Source of the DNA: Achromobacter sp. AONIH1
Lineage (GTDB): Bacteria > Pseudomonadota > Gammaproteobacteria > Burkholderiales > Burkholderiaceae_B
Direction: 5' to 3'
Assembly (NCBI RefSeq): GCF_002902905.1
Contig: NZ_CP026124.1
Span: 2,666,001-2,730,000 of the forward strand
DNA length: 64,000 nt
Shown: piece by piece, positions 24,827-33,552 of the stretch
Position numbering within the stretch: position 1 is the stretch's first letter
Layout: each line of letters starts with the position of its first letter
Translations under genes and position numbers: made by a program
Notes under the pieces: generated by a model
Database searches by the model: none
What the model was told of the DNA's origin: nothing
The model's input: the letters and a program-made list of their open reading frames with translations, nothing else

Positions 24827-26326
24827 TCAGGGCTGCGCGGCGGGGGCGGCGGCCTCCTTGGCGGGTTCCTGGGCGGGCGCCTGCGCCGGCGAACCCATGG
24901 CCTGGAACAGCGCCGCCGTTTCCGTCAGCCGCTGCGTGGCGTACTGCACCTCGGCCAATCGCGCCGAGATGAAGCGCTGCTCGCTGGCGCGGCCGGCATA
25001 GGGCGCCAGCGCGCCCAGCCGCACGCGGCTCGCGGTATTGCGATAGGACTGTTCGGCGGAACGGCGCGAGGACTCGGCCGCGGCCAGCGCCTGGCTGCCG
25101 GCTTCCAGCCGCGCCAGCGTGTCGGCCACGTCCTGGAACGCGGACAGCACCGCCTGCTTGTATTGCTCGATCGAGGCCTCGTACATGAGCTTGGCCGCGC
25201 GCCGCTCGGCCAGCAGCTGGCCGCCATGGAAGATCGGCTGCGTCAGCGAGGCGCCCATGCCCCAGATCGAGCCGGCGCTCGACAGCGCGCCGGGCCAGTT
25301 GAATCCGCCCTTGCCCATCGAGGCCGTCAGGCTCAGCCTGGGAAAGAGCTTCGCGGTGGCCAGCCCTACATCGGCGGCGGCTGCACGCACCGCCGTTTCC
25401 GCCGCGAGGATGTCCGGGCGCGAGGCCAGCAGATCCGACGGCACCAGCACCGGCACATGAGCGGGCAGCGTCAGCGCGCCGAAGGCCAGGTCGGGCGGCG
25501 CCTGGTCGGGCGTGCGGCCCAGCAGCACGGCCAGCGCGTGGCGGGTGGACTGCCATTCGGCGTACAGCCCGGGCAGCGAGGCTTCCAGGTTGGCGGCGTC
25601 GCGGTCGGCGTCCAGCGCTTCGCTTTGCGAGGCCGAGCCCAGCTCGTAACGGCGCTGCGCGTCGCGCGCGACCTGGCGCGACAGCACGGCCTGCTTTTCC
25701 GTCAGCGCGACCCGCTCGGCCAGCGCGGCCGAACGGATGGCGCCGGTGACGATGTTGGCGGCCAGCGCGCGGCGCGCCGAGTCCAGCTGGAAAGCGCGCT
25801 GCTCGACGCGCGCGCTCTCGGCCTCGTTGGCGAAGCGCGCGGCGCCGAAGATGTCCACCTCGTAGCGCGCCTGGATCTGGCCGGTGTAGATGTTGTAGAG
25901 CTTGGTGGGATCGGGCAGGCCGGGCATGGTCAGCGCGCGCTTGCGCGAGACCTCGCCGCCGGCGTCCACGCTGGGCATCAGGGACGAGTTGATCTGGCCG
26001 CGCAGCTGCTCGCGGGCCGCGGCCAGCGAGCGGCCGGTGGCGGCCAGGTCCGGGTTTTTCGCCAGGCCTTCCTCGACCAGCGCGTCCAGCTCGGGCGAGC
26101 CATAGCGCTTCCACCATTGCGGCACCGGCTGGGCGCCCTGTTCATAGTGCTGGGCCACGCCCTGCGCCGTGGCGCCGGCGGCGGGCAGGGTCTGCACGCC
26201 GTACTGGGCCGGCTGCGGCGCGGCGGGCGGCTTGCGGTCGGGGGCGAAGGCGCAGGCGCCCAGCGCCAGCACCAGCGGCAGGATGGTCAGGCGTACCGGG
26301 ATGCGCGGGGATTTCACGGTGGTCAT
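24827..26326 (-). CDS. Outer-membrane efflux lipoprotein (OprM/NodT family), RND system 1
   Basis: A 499-residue outer-membrane factor of the TolC type. The lipobox ALGAC at about 22-26 indicates lipidation. Family features are WWKRYGSPELDALVEEGLAKN, then the repeated OEP helical domains with ARYEVDIFGAARFANE, the SRPDILAAE motif and GASLTQPIFHGGQLLAERRAA. The C-terminus is an Ala/Pro/Gln-rich tail. The start ATG overlaps the stop of the permease gene (ATGA, 26323-26326). It ends the operon adaptor - permease - channel and is followed by a strong terminator. The drug spectrum cannot be predicted from sequence. Confidence 0.93.
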   Translation of the reverse strand: MTTVKSPRIPVRLTILPLVLALGACAFAPDRKPPAAPQPAQYGVQTLPAAGATAQGVAQHYEQGAQPVPQWWKRYGSPELDALVEEGLAKNPDLAATGRSLAAAREQLRGQINSSLMPSVDAGGEVSRKRALTMPGLPDPTKLYNIYTGQIQARYEVDIFGAARFANEAESARVEQRAFQLDSARRALAANIVTGAIRSAALAERVALTEKQAVLSRQVARDAQRRYELGSASQSEALDADRDAANLEASLPGLYAEWQSTRHALAVLLGRTPDQAPPDLAFGALTLPAHVPVLVPSDLLASRPDILAAETAVRAAAADVGLATAKLFPRLSLTASMGKGGFNWPGALSSAGSIWGMGASLTQPIFHGGQLLAERRAAKLMYEASIEQYKQAVLSAFQDVADTLARLEAGSQALAAAESSRRSAEQSYRNTASRVRLGALAPYAGRASEQRFISARLAEVQYATQRLTETAALFQAMGSPAQAPAQEPAKEAAAPAAQP

Positions 26327-29300
26327 TGTTGTGCTCCCGCGCGCTCGTCGTGTTTCACCCGGAACCAGGCGGCATAGAGCGCCGGCAGGAAGAACAGGGT
26401 GAGCACGGTGGCGCTCGTGATGCCGCCCATCAGCGCGGTGGCCATGGGGCCGAAGAAGTTGCTGCGCAGCAGCGGGATCAGGGCCAGCACGGCGGCCGCG
26501 GCCGTCAGCGTGATGGGACGGAAGCGCCGCACGGTGGCGCCGACGATGGCGTCGATGCGTTGATGGCCGGCGCCGATGTCCTGCTCGATCTGGTCCACCA
26601 GGATCACCGAGTTGCGCATGATGATGCCGAACATGGCGATCACGCCCAGCATGGCGACGAAGCCGAAGGGCTGGCCGAACAGCAGCAGCGTGGCGACCAC
26701 GCCGATCAGGCCGAGCGGCGCGGTCAGCACCACCATCATGACGCGCGAGAAGCTCTGCAGCTGCACCATCAGCAGCGTCAGCACCACCACCAGCATGATC
26801 GGCATTTGGGCGTTGATCGAGTTCTGGCCCTTGGCGCTTTCCTCGACGCTGCCGCCGACCTGGATGCGATAGCCGACAGGCAGCTCCTGGCGCAGCGCGT
26901 CCAGCTGCTTGTCGAGGGCGTGGGTCACGTCGATGCCCTGGGCGCCGGCGACCACGTCGGCCTGCACCGTGATGGTGGGCTGGCGGTCGCGCTCCCAGAT
27001 CACCGCGTATTCCAGGCCGTAGCGCAGCTGCCCCAGGCTGCCCAGCGGCACGGGGCCGTTGGGCGTGGGCATGGCCAGCGTGGCCAGGCGGGCCGGGTCG
27101 ACGCGTTCCTCGCGCGGCGCGCGCAGTTCCACGTTGATCAGCTTGTCGCGCTCGCGGTACTGCGTCACGGTGTAGCCGGACAGCGTCAGGGCCAGGAAGC
27201 TGGACACGTCGCTGGACGTGACGCCGACTTCGCGCGCCTTCTGCTGGTCGATCTCGAAGCGCACCGAGCGCTCGGACGGCTCGTCCCAGTCGAACTGCAC
27301 GTTGACCGTGCGGGCGTCGGCGCGGATCTGGGCGGCGACCTTCTCGGCGGTGGCGCGCACGGTGGCGATCTTGTCGCCGCTGATGCGGAACTGCACCGGG
27401 AAGCCGACCGGCGGCCCATTCTCCAGGCGTGACAGGCGCGTGCGCACGGCGCTGAATTCCTCGCGCAGCTTGCCGCTCAGCCATTGCGCCAGCTTCTCGC
27501 GGTCCTCCACCGAATGGGCGGTGATGACGAACTGGGCGAAGTTGGGCGTGGCCAGCTGCTGGTCCAGCGGCAGGTAGAAGCGCGGCGCGCCGCTGCCCAC
27601 GAAACTGACCATGTGCTCGATCTCGGGCCGGCCGTCCAGGGCTCTTTCCAGGCGCTCGACCTGGCGCAGCGTGGCGGCGAAGGACGCGCCTTCCTGCAGG
27701 CGCACGTCCACCAGCAGCTCGGGGCGGTCGGAGCTGGGGAAGAACTGCTTGGGAATCAGGCTGAAGCCGGTCATGGACACGATGAAGACGATCACCGTGC
27801 CGCCCAGCACCAGGTAGCGCCGGTCCACGCACCAGCCCACCCAGCGGCGGAAGTGCTGGTAGAAGCGGGTGTCGTAGATGTCGTGCTCGTGGTCGTCGGG
27901 CAGGTGCGCCTCGCGTTTGCGCTCGGGCAGCATGTGATAGCCCAGCAGAGGGATCAGCACCACGGCCGCGAACCAGGACGTGATCAGCGCGATGGCCGAG
28001 ACCTCGAAGATCGAGCGCGTGTATTCGCCGGTGCTGGACTTGGCCAGCGCGATGGGCAGGAAGCCGGCCACGGTGACCAGCGTGCCGGTCAGCATGGGGA
28101 AGGCGGTGCTCGTGTAGGCGAAGGCGGCCGCGCGGGAGCGGCTCCAGCCCTGTTCCAGTTTCACCGCCATCATTTCCACGGCGATGATGGCGTCGTCCAC
28201 CAGCAGGCCCAGCGCCAGCACCAGCGTGCCCAGCGAGACCTTGTGCAGGCCGATGTCGAACATGTCCATGAACAGCGCCGTCACCGCCAGCACCACGGGG
28301 ATGGAGATCACCACCACCATGCCGGTGCGCATGCCCAGCGACACCAGGCTGACGGCCAGCACGATGGCCACGGCTTCGGCCACCGAGCGCAGGAAATCAT
28401 CCACCGAGTGCGATACCGCGCGCGGCATGCTGGAGACTTCGGTCAGCGTCAGGCCGGCGGGCAACTGGGCGGTCAGCTCGCCAAATCTGGCGGCCAGTGC
28501 GCGGCCCAGGTGCACCACGTCCTGGCCGGGCTGCATGGTGATGCCGATGCCCAGCACCGGCTTGCCGGCCAGGCGCATCTGGTCGACCGGCGGGTCCTGG
28601 TAGCCGCGGCGGATCTCGGCGATATCGCCCAGGCGGATCGACTTGTCGTTGACGCGGATCAGCGTGTCGCCCAGCGCACGGGCGTCGTCGAACTGGCCGC
28701 TGGGGCGCACGAAGATGCGGTCGTCCTCGGTGGTCAGCGTGCCGGCGTGCGTGACCGCGTTCTGGCTGTTGATGGCCTCGGCCAGCTGCCGCGGCGAGAT
28801 GCCCAGCCGGGTCAGCTGGGTGTTGGAGATTTCCAGGTAGATGCGTTCGGGCTGATCGCCGAAGTAGTCCACCTTGGCCACGCCGGGCACGCGCAGCAGC
28901 ACGGTGCGCAGCGAATCGGCGTAGTCGCGCAGCTGGGCGGACGAAAAACCGTCGCCTTCCAGCGCGTAGATGTTGGTGTAGACGTCGCCGAACTCGTCAT
29001 TGAAGAACGGGCCCTGCACGCCTTGCGGTAGCGTGGCCGCGATGTCGCCGACCTTCTTGCGGATCTGGTACCACTCTTCCGGCACCTTGCTCGCGGGCGC
29101 CGAATCCTTCATGGTGAAGAAGATCAGCGATTCGCCGGGGCGCGAGTAACTGCGCAGGAAGTCCGTGGCCGGGGTTTCCTGCAGCTTCTTGCCGATGCGG
29201 TCGGTGACCTGTTCCTGCACCTGCTGGGCCGTGGCGCCGGGCCATAGCGTGCGGATGACCATCACGCGGAAGGTGAAGGGCGGATCCTCGGACTGCGCCA

Positions 29301-29451
29301 GCCGCGAGTACGACAGCACGCCGAACAGCGTGACCAGCGAAATCAGGAAGACCACCAGCGACTGGTGGCGCAGCGCCCAGGCGGACAGGTTGAAGCTGCC
29401 TTCCTCGTCGCGATGCGAGGCCTGTCCGGCTTGTTGATCCACGCCGCTCAT
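26323..29451 (-). CDS. RND efflux permease, system 1
   Basis: A 1,042-residue inner-membrane proton/drug antiporter with 12 membrane helices and two large periplasmic loops. The N-terminus (LSAWALRHQSLVVFLISLV, then SEDPPFTFRVMVI and WPGATAQQVQEQVTDRI) places it in the TriC/VexF-like branch of the RND family rather than the AcrB branch. Helix 4 carries the proton-relay pair in LLVDDAIIAVE. It overlaps both neighbours by four bases (ATGA at 26323-26326 and 29448-29451), so the three proteins are translationally coupled. There is a single adaptor gene, unlike TriABC, which has two. Confidence 0.93.
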   Translation of the reverse strand: MSGVDQQAGQASHRDEEGSFNLSAWALRHQSLVVFLISLVTLFGVLSYSRLAQSEDPPFTFRVMVIRTLWPGATAQQVQEQVTDRIGKKLQETPATDFLRSYSRPGESLIFFTMKDSAPASKVPEEWYQIRKKVGDIAATLPQGVQGPFFNDEFGDVYTNIYALEGDGFSSAQLRDYADSLRTVLLRVPGVAKVDYFGDQPERIYLEISNTQLTRLGISPRQLAEAINSQNAVTHAGTLTTEDDRIFVRPSGQFDDARALGDTLIRVNDKSIRLGDIAEIRRGYQDPPVDQMRLAGKPVLGIGITMQPGQDVVHLGRALAARFGELTAQLPAGLTLTEVSSMPRAVSHSVDDFLRSVAEAVAIVLAVSLVSLGMRTGMVVVISIPVVLAVTALFMDMFDIGLHKVSLGTLVLALGLLVDDAIIAVEMMAVKLEQGWSRSRAAAFAYTSTAFPMLTGTLVTVAGFLPIALAKSSTGEYTRSIFEVSAIALITSWFAAVVLIPLLGYHMLPERKREAHLPDDHEHDIYDTRFYQHFRRWVGWCVDRRYLVLGGTVIVFIVSMTGFSLIPKQFFPSSDRPELLVDVRLQEGASFAATLRQVERLERALDGRPEIEHMVSFVGSGAPRFYLPLDQQLATPNFAQFVITAHSVEDREKLAQWLSGKLREEFSAVRTRLSRLENGPPVGFPVQFRISGDKIATVRATAEKVAAQIRADARTVNVQFDWDEPSERSVRFEIDQQKAREVGVTSSDVSSFLALTLSGYTVTQYRERDKLINVELRAPREERVDPARLATLAMPTPNGPVPLGSLGQLRYGLEYAVIWERDRQPTITVQADVVAGAQGIDVTHALDKQLDALRQELPVGYRIQVGGSVEESAKGQNSINAQMPIMLVVVLTLLMVQLQSFSRVMMVVLTAPLGLIGVVATLLLFGQPFGFVAMLGVIAMFGIIMRNSVILVDQIEQDIGAGHQRIDAIVGATVRRFRPITLTAAAAVLALIPLLRSNFFGPMATALMGGITSATVLTLFFLPALYAAWFRVKHDERAGAQQ

Positions 29452-30632
29452 GATGCGAAGTCCTCGGGGTGCAGCGGCGGCACGGCGCGCACTTTCTGGC
29501 CGGCCGACACGGCATGCACGCCCTGCCAGACCACGCGCTCGCCCGGTTGCAGGCCCTGGGTCAGCGTGACCGTGCGGGCGTCGTAGCGCAGCACCTGCAC
29601 GCGGCGCAGTTCCAGCGTGTCCTCTTGCGGCTTGACCACCCAGACGGCGGGGTCCTTGCCGTCATGGAACAACGCGGTGGCCGGCAGCGTGTAGGTCGCC
29701 GCGCCATTGGCGCTGGCGTTGCTGAAGCTGATGTTGGCCGTCATGCCCAGGCGGACCTCGGGCTTGGGATTTTCCAGCGTGAGCTTGGCGCGGTAGGTGC
29801 GGCTCTGCGGGTCGGCGGCGGGCGCGATCTCGCGCAGCACGGCGTCGAAAGTCTGGCCGGGCAGCGGACCGAGCGTGACGCTGGCGCGCTGGCCCACCGC
29901 CAGGCTGGCCAGCAGGCTTTCGGGCACGTCGCAGATGGCGTCGATGTCGCCCGACCAGGCCAGGTTGTAGACCGCCTGGCCGGCCGAGACGTTCTGGCCC
30001 GTGTCGGCCCGCTCGGCGGTGATCACGCCGGCGTGGTCGGCCTGCAGGGTGGTGTATTTGAGCTGGTCGGCGGCCAGCGCCGATTGCTGCGCGGCCTGGT
30101 CGCGCTGCGCCAGCGCCGAGGCGTAGGCGTTGCGGGTCTGTTCCAGCTGGGTGGCGGCGATCAGGTTCTCGCGCGCCTGGGCGCGGTCGCGGTCCAGCTG
30201 CTGCTTGGCGTAGTCCAGCTGGTGCTGGGCGGCCGAGAGCTGGGCGCGGGCGCTGGCCGCGTTCTTGGCGGCGTCGGCCGGATCCAGCCGGGCCACGATC
30301 TGGCCGGGCGTCACGGCATCGCCCAGGCGCACCAGGCGTTCGACGATCTTGCCGCCGACGCGGAACGACAGCGGCGTGCTGTAGCGCGCCTGCACTTCGC
30401 CCGGCAGGGTCCAGGCCGGCAGCGCGGCGTCGGCCTGCACGGGCATGGCGACGACGGGCCGGGGCGCGGGCGGCGCGGCCTCTTTGCGGCCGCAGCCCGC
30501 CAGGGCCAGCGCCACGACCAGCGCTGCCGGCAGCGCGCGGCGCAGGCGCCGGGCGCGGGCGCGCAGGGGAGAAGAGGCCGCCGCCAGGGCGGGACCGCGC
30601 GCCGGGGGCGCGTCAGAGCCAGGGAAAGTCAC
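29448..30632 (-). CDS. RND periplasmic adaptor (membrane-fusion) lipoprotein, system 1
   Basis: A 394-residue adaptor. An arginine-rich N-terminus leads into a hydrophobic stretch ending LALAGC, a lipobox at about 44-48. Domain order is the lipoyl/barrel-sandwich halves (SFRVGGKIVERLVRLGDAV and VITAERADTGQNVSAGQAV) around a coiled-coil hairpin (about 105-175, AKNAASARAQLSAAQHQLDYAKQ region), then beta-barrel and membrane-proximal domains. First gene of the operon. The divergent TetR gene lies 124 bp away with nested inverted repeats between, so repression by that TetR is likely. Confidence 0.93.
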   Translation of the reverse strand: MTFPGSDAPPARGPALAAASSPLRARARRLRRALPAALVVALALAGCGRKEAAPPAPRPVVAMPVQADAALPAWTLPGEVQARYSTPLSFRVGGKIVERLVRLGDAVTPGQIVARLDPADAAKNAASARAQLSAAQHQLDYAKQQLDRDRAQARENLIAATQLEQTRNAYASALAQRDQAAQQSALAADQLKYTTLQADHAGVITAERADTGQNVSAGQAVYNLAWSGDIDAICDVPESLLASLAVGQRASVTLGPLPGQTFDAVLREIAPAADPQSRTYRAKLTLENPKPEVRLGMTANISFSNASANGAATYTLPATALFHDGKDPAVWVVKPQEDTLELRRVQVLRYDARTVTLTQGLQPGERVVWQGVHAVSAGQKVRAVPPLHPEDFAS

Positions 30633-30664
30633 GGGATACCTCGCGGGGTGCTTGGGGAAACACC

Positions 30665-30719
30665 GGATTGAATAAATACGGAATGGATTCTAATTCGTTA
30701 ATGAATCCAAATTCAATCC
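30665..30719. promoter_or_regulatory. Nested inverted repeats in the divergent RND1/tetR promoter region
   Basis: A perfect outer repeat GGATTGAAT (30665-30673) / ATTCAATCC (30711-30719) encloses an inner repeat GGATTC (30685-30690) / GAATCC (30703-30708). The region is AT-rich in a GC-rich genome and holds the promoters of both the adaptor gene and tetR. Two overlapping dyads could seat two TetR dimers. Confidence 0.6.
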
Positions 30720-30756
30720 TGTATTTGAAATTTAGGCCAAATGCTAAAATCCCTAC

Positions 30757-31383
30757 ATGTCCAAAGTCCGTCTAACCCGAGAGCAGAGCCGCGATCAGAC
30801 GCGCCAGCGCCTGCTCGACGCCGCCCAGTCCATATTCATTACCAAGGGCTTCGTGGCCGCCAGCGTGGAAGACATCGCCGAACAGGCCGGCTATACCCGC
30901 GGCGCCTTCTATTCCAATTTCGGCAGCAAGTCCGAACTGTTGCTGCAACTGCTCAGGCGCGACCATGAGCACGTCATGGCCGAGATGCGCGCCATCTTCG
31001 AGCAGGAGGGGGCCTCGCGCGCGCAGATGGAAGAATGCGTGCTGCGCCACTACAGCACCCACTACCGCGAGAACGACTGTTTCCTGTTGTGGATGGAAGC
31101 CAAGCTGCAGGCGGCGCGGGATCCGCAGTTCCGCGTCGGCTTCAACGCCTGTCTGCGCGAGCTGCGCGAAGTCGTCGCCGAATACGTGCGGCAGTTTTCC
31201 GAGCATGTGGGCACGCCGCTGCCCATGGCGCCGGAAAAACTGGCGGTGGGCCTCTTGGCCCTGTCCGACGGCATGCAGTTCAGCTACGCTTTTGATCCGC
31301 AGACGATCACCGACGAAGTCACCGAGGCCGTGCTGGCGGCGTTCTTCCGCCGCATCGTCTTCGGCGAACCCACGCCAGAATAA
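30757..31383 (+). CDS. TetR/AcrR-family repressor of RND system 1
   Basis: A 208-residue TetR regulator. The DNA-binding domain (about 10-58) reads RQRLLDAAQSIFITKGFVA, then VEDIAEQAGYTRGAFYSNFG, with the canonical YxNF helix end. The ligand domain (about 70-208) has MEECVLRHYSTHY and AVGLLALSDGMQF, seen in repressors of drug pumps. It is divergent from the RND1 operon with dyads in the shared promoter. A 10-bp perfect GC hairpin follows the stop. Confidence 0.92.
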   Translation: MSKVRLTREQSRDQTRQRLLDAAQSIFITKGFVAASVEDIAEQAGYTRGAFYSNFGSKSELLLQLLRRDHEHVMAEMRAIFEQEGASRAQMEECVLRHYSTHYRENDCFLLWMEAKLQAARDPQFRVGFNACLRELREVVAEYVRQFSEHVGTPLPMAPEKLAVGLLALSDGMQFSYAFDPQTITDEVTEAVLAAFFRRIVFGEPTPE

Positions 31384-31389
31384 GCACGC

Positions 31390-31413
31390 CGCCCGCCGGT
31401 CCGCCGGCGGGCG
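31390..31413 (+). terminator. GC-rich hairpin after the TetR gene (no T-run)
   Basis: CGCCCGCCGG and CCGGCGGGCG form a perfect 10-bp stem with a 4-base loop six bases after the TetR stop. No U-tract follows, so termination would be weak or Rho-assisted. Confidence 0.5.
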
Positions 31414-31496
31414 CGCGACGCAGGTGGCGCGCAGGCTGGACTGAGGGGGCCCGCGCCGCATCGCATTTTCCATCCCTCGGGCGAAAGGAGCGCTGC

Positions 31497-33464
31497 ATGA
31501 CTTCAGAAACCCGACCGTCCACCATCAACCGGCCTGTCTTCTACACGGCGGCGGTGTTCATCCTGTTGCTGGTCGGCTTCGCGATAGCGGTGCCCAAGAC
31601 CGCCCAGGCGCTGTTCGAGTCGATACAGGGCTGGATCCTGGGCAACGCCAGCTGGTTCTACATCCTGGTGGTCGCCATCATCCTGCTGTCCGTCGCCTTC
31701 CTGGCGCTGAGCCGGTATGGCGACATCAAGCTGGGGCCCGACCACAGCGAGCCGGACTACCGCAACTTCACCTGGTTCGCCATGCTGTTCTCGGCCGGCA
31801 TGGGCATCGGCCTGATGTTCTTCGGCGTGGCCGAGCCGGTCATGCACTTCATGGCCCCGCCGGTGGGCGAAGGCGGCACCGCCACCGCGGCGCGCGAAGC
31901 CATGAAGATCACTTTCTTCCACTGGGGCCTGCACGCCTGGGCGATCTACGCGGTGGTGGCGCTGACGCTGGCGTTCTTCTGCTATCGCCATGGCCTGCCG
32001 CTGACGCTGCGCTCGGCGCTGTACCCGCTGATCGGCAACCGCATCCACGGCCCCATCGGCCATGCCGTCGACATCTTCGCCATCATCGGCACGGTGCTGG
32101 GCGTGGCGACCTCGCTGGGCCTGGGCGTGGCGCAGATCAACAGCGGCCTGAACCATCTGTTCGGCGTGCCGGTGGGCGTGACCACGCAGATCATCCTCAT
32201 CATCGTCACCTGCGGGCTGGCGACGTTGTCGGTGGCCAGCGGGCTGGACAAGGGCATCCGCATCCTGTCCGAGGCCAACCTGGTGCTGGCGGCGGTGCTG
32301 CTGCTGTTCGTGCTGGTGGCCGGCCCCACCGTGTTCCTGTTCCAGACCTTCGTGCAGAACACCGGCGCTTACCTGTCGGACATCGTCAACAAGACCTTCA
32401 ACCTGTATGCCTACGAGCCGACCGACTGGATCGGCGGCTGGACGCTGTTCTACTGGGGCTGGTGGATCGCGTGGTCGCCTTTCGTGGGCCTGTTCATCGC
32501 CCGCATCTCGCGCGGCCGCACCATCCGCGAATTCGTCAGCGGCGTGCTGCTGGTGCCGGCCGGCTTCACGCTGTTCTGGATGACGGTGTTCGGCGACACG
32601 GCCATCCATTTCATCCTGGTCGACGGCATCAAGGGCTTCGCCGAGACGGTGCAGGGAGACAGTTCGCTGGCGCTGTTCGCCTTCCTGGAGCAGCTGCCCT
32701 GGAGCGGCGTGGTGTCCATCGTGGCGATCGCCATGGTGGCGGTGTTCTTCGTCACCTCGGCCGACTCGGGCGCGCTGGTGGTGGACCTGCTGGCCTCGGG
32801 CGGCGCCGAGCGCACGCCCATGCTGCAGCGGATCTTCTGGTCGCTGCTGATGGGCGCGGTGGCCATCGCGCTGCTGCTGGCCGACGGCCTGACCGCCTTG
32901 CAGACCGCCACCATCGCCAGCGCGCTGCCGTTCTCGGTGATCCTGCTGCTGTCGCTGTGGGGGCTGTTCAAGGCGTTGAAACTGGACGCCACCAAGCGCG
33001 GCATCCGCTACCAGTCGCTGACGCTGTCGCGCCCGGCGCGCGGCGGCCAGTCCTGGGAACGCCGCCTGCGCAACATGGTCATGATGCCGCGCCGCGCCCA
33101 TGTGCAGCGCTTCATCACCGACGTGGTGCGTCCGGCCTTCGAGGATGTGGCCGACGAGCTGCGCAAGCAGGGCTACGAGGTGCAGGTCAAGGACGCCGAG
33201 GACGACGGCGGCGTGGCGCTGGAGGTCTCGCACGGCGAACACCTGGACTTCTCCTACGCGGTGAAGCCGGAAGCCTTCGTGCGCCCCAGCCTCACGCCCG
33301 ACGAGGCGGCCGACGAGGAAGAGCGCAAGTACTTCCGCGCCGAGGTGCATCTGCGCGAGGGCGGGCAGGACTATGACATCATGGGCTGGAGCCGCGACGC
33401 GGTCATCGGCGACATCCTCGACCAGTACGAGCGGCACCGTCACTATCTGCACATGGTGCGCTGA
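31497..33464 (+). CDS. betT: BCCT-family glycine-betaine/choline transporter (BetT-like)
   Basis: A 655-residue inner-membrane transporter with 12 helices. The BCCT signature lies in GGWTLFYWGWWIAWSPFVGLF and IARISRGRTIREF; the glycine stretch is MLFSAGMGIGLMFFGVAEP. After the last helix there is a cytosolic tail of about 150 residues (WERRLRNMVMM to the end), as in BetT, where it takes part in osmotic activation. Choline import for conversion to glycine betaine during osmotic stress is the expected role. No betA, betB or betI lies nearby. A strong terminator follows at 33491. Confidence 0.92.
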   Translation: MTSETRPSTINRPVFYTAAVFILLLVGFAIAVPKTAQALFESIQGWILGNASWFYILVVAIILLSVAFLALSRYGDIKLGPDHSEPDYRNFTWFAMLFSAGMGIGLMFFGVAEPVMHFMAPPVGEGGTATAAREAMKITFFHWGLHAWAIYAVVALTLAFFCYRHGLPLTLRSALYPLIGNRIHGPIGHAVDIFAIIGTVLGVATSLGLGVAQINSGLNHLFGVPVGVTTQIILIIVTCGLATLSVASGLDKGIRILSEANLVLAAVLLLFVLVAGPTVFLFQTFVQNTGAYLSDIVNKTFNLYAYEPTDWIGGWTLFYWGWWIAWSPFVGLFIARISRGRTIREFVSGVLLVPAGFTLFWMTVFGDTAIHFILVDGIKGFAETVQGDSSLALFAFLEQLPWSGVVSIVAIAMVAVFFVTSADSGALVVDLLASGGAERTPMLQRIFWSLLMGAVAIALLLADGLTALQTATIASALPFSVILLLSLWGLFKALKLDATKRGIRYQSLTLSRPARGGQSWERRLRNMVMMPRRAHVQRFITDVVRPAFEDVADELRKQGYEVQVKDAEDDGGVALEVSHGEHLDFSYAVKPEAFVRPSLTPDEAADEEERKYFRAEVHLREGGQDYDIMGWSRDAVIGDILDQYERHRHYLHMVR

Positions 33465-33490
33465 GCGCCCACGGCGTGTTCAGGCCAGGA

Positions 33491-33524
33491 CGCCGGCGGT
33501 TCCGCAAGGAATCGCCGGCGTTTT
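33491..33524 (+). terminator. Rho-independent terminator of betT
   Basis: CGCCGGCG (33491-33498) pairs with CGCCGGCG (33513-33520); TTCC/GGAA extends the stem across one mismatch to a GCAA tetraloop. Four Ts follow. It lies 26 bases after the betT stop and before the convergent MocR gene. Confidence 0.88.
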
Positions 33525-33552
33525 CACATGGGGCGGTCGCCCGTGACGTCCT

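Noticed and set aside
26326..29031. Plus-strand frames at 26326-27432 and 27484-29031
   Set aside because: Antisense of the RND1 permease; His/Gln/Arg-rich with no recognisable domain.
31503..33452. Minus-strand frame opposite betT
   Set aside because: His/Gln/Asp-rich antisense shadow; betT has complete BCCT motifs.
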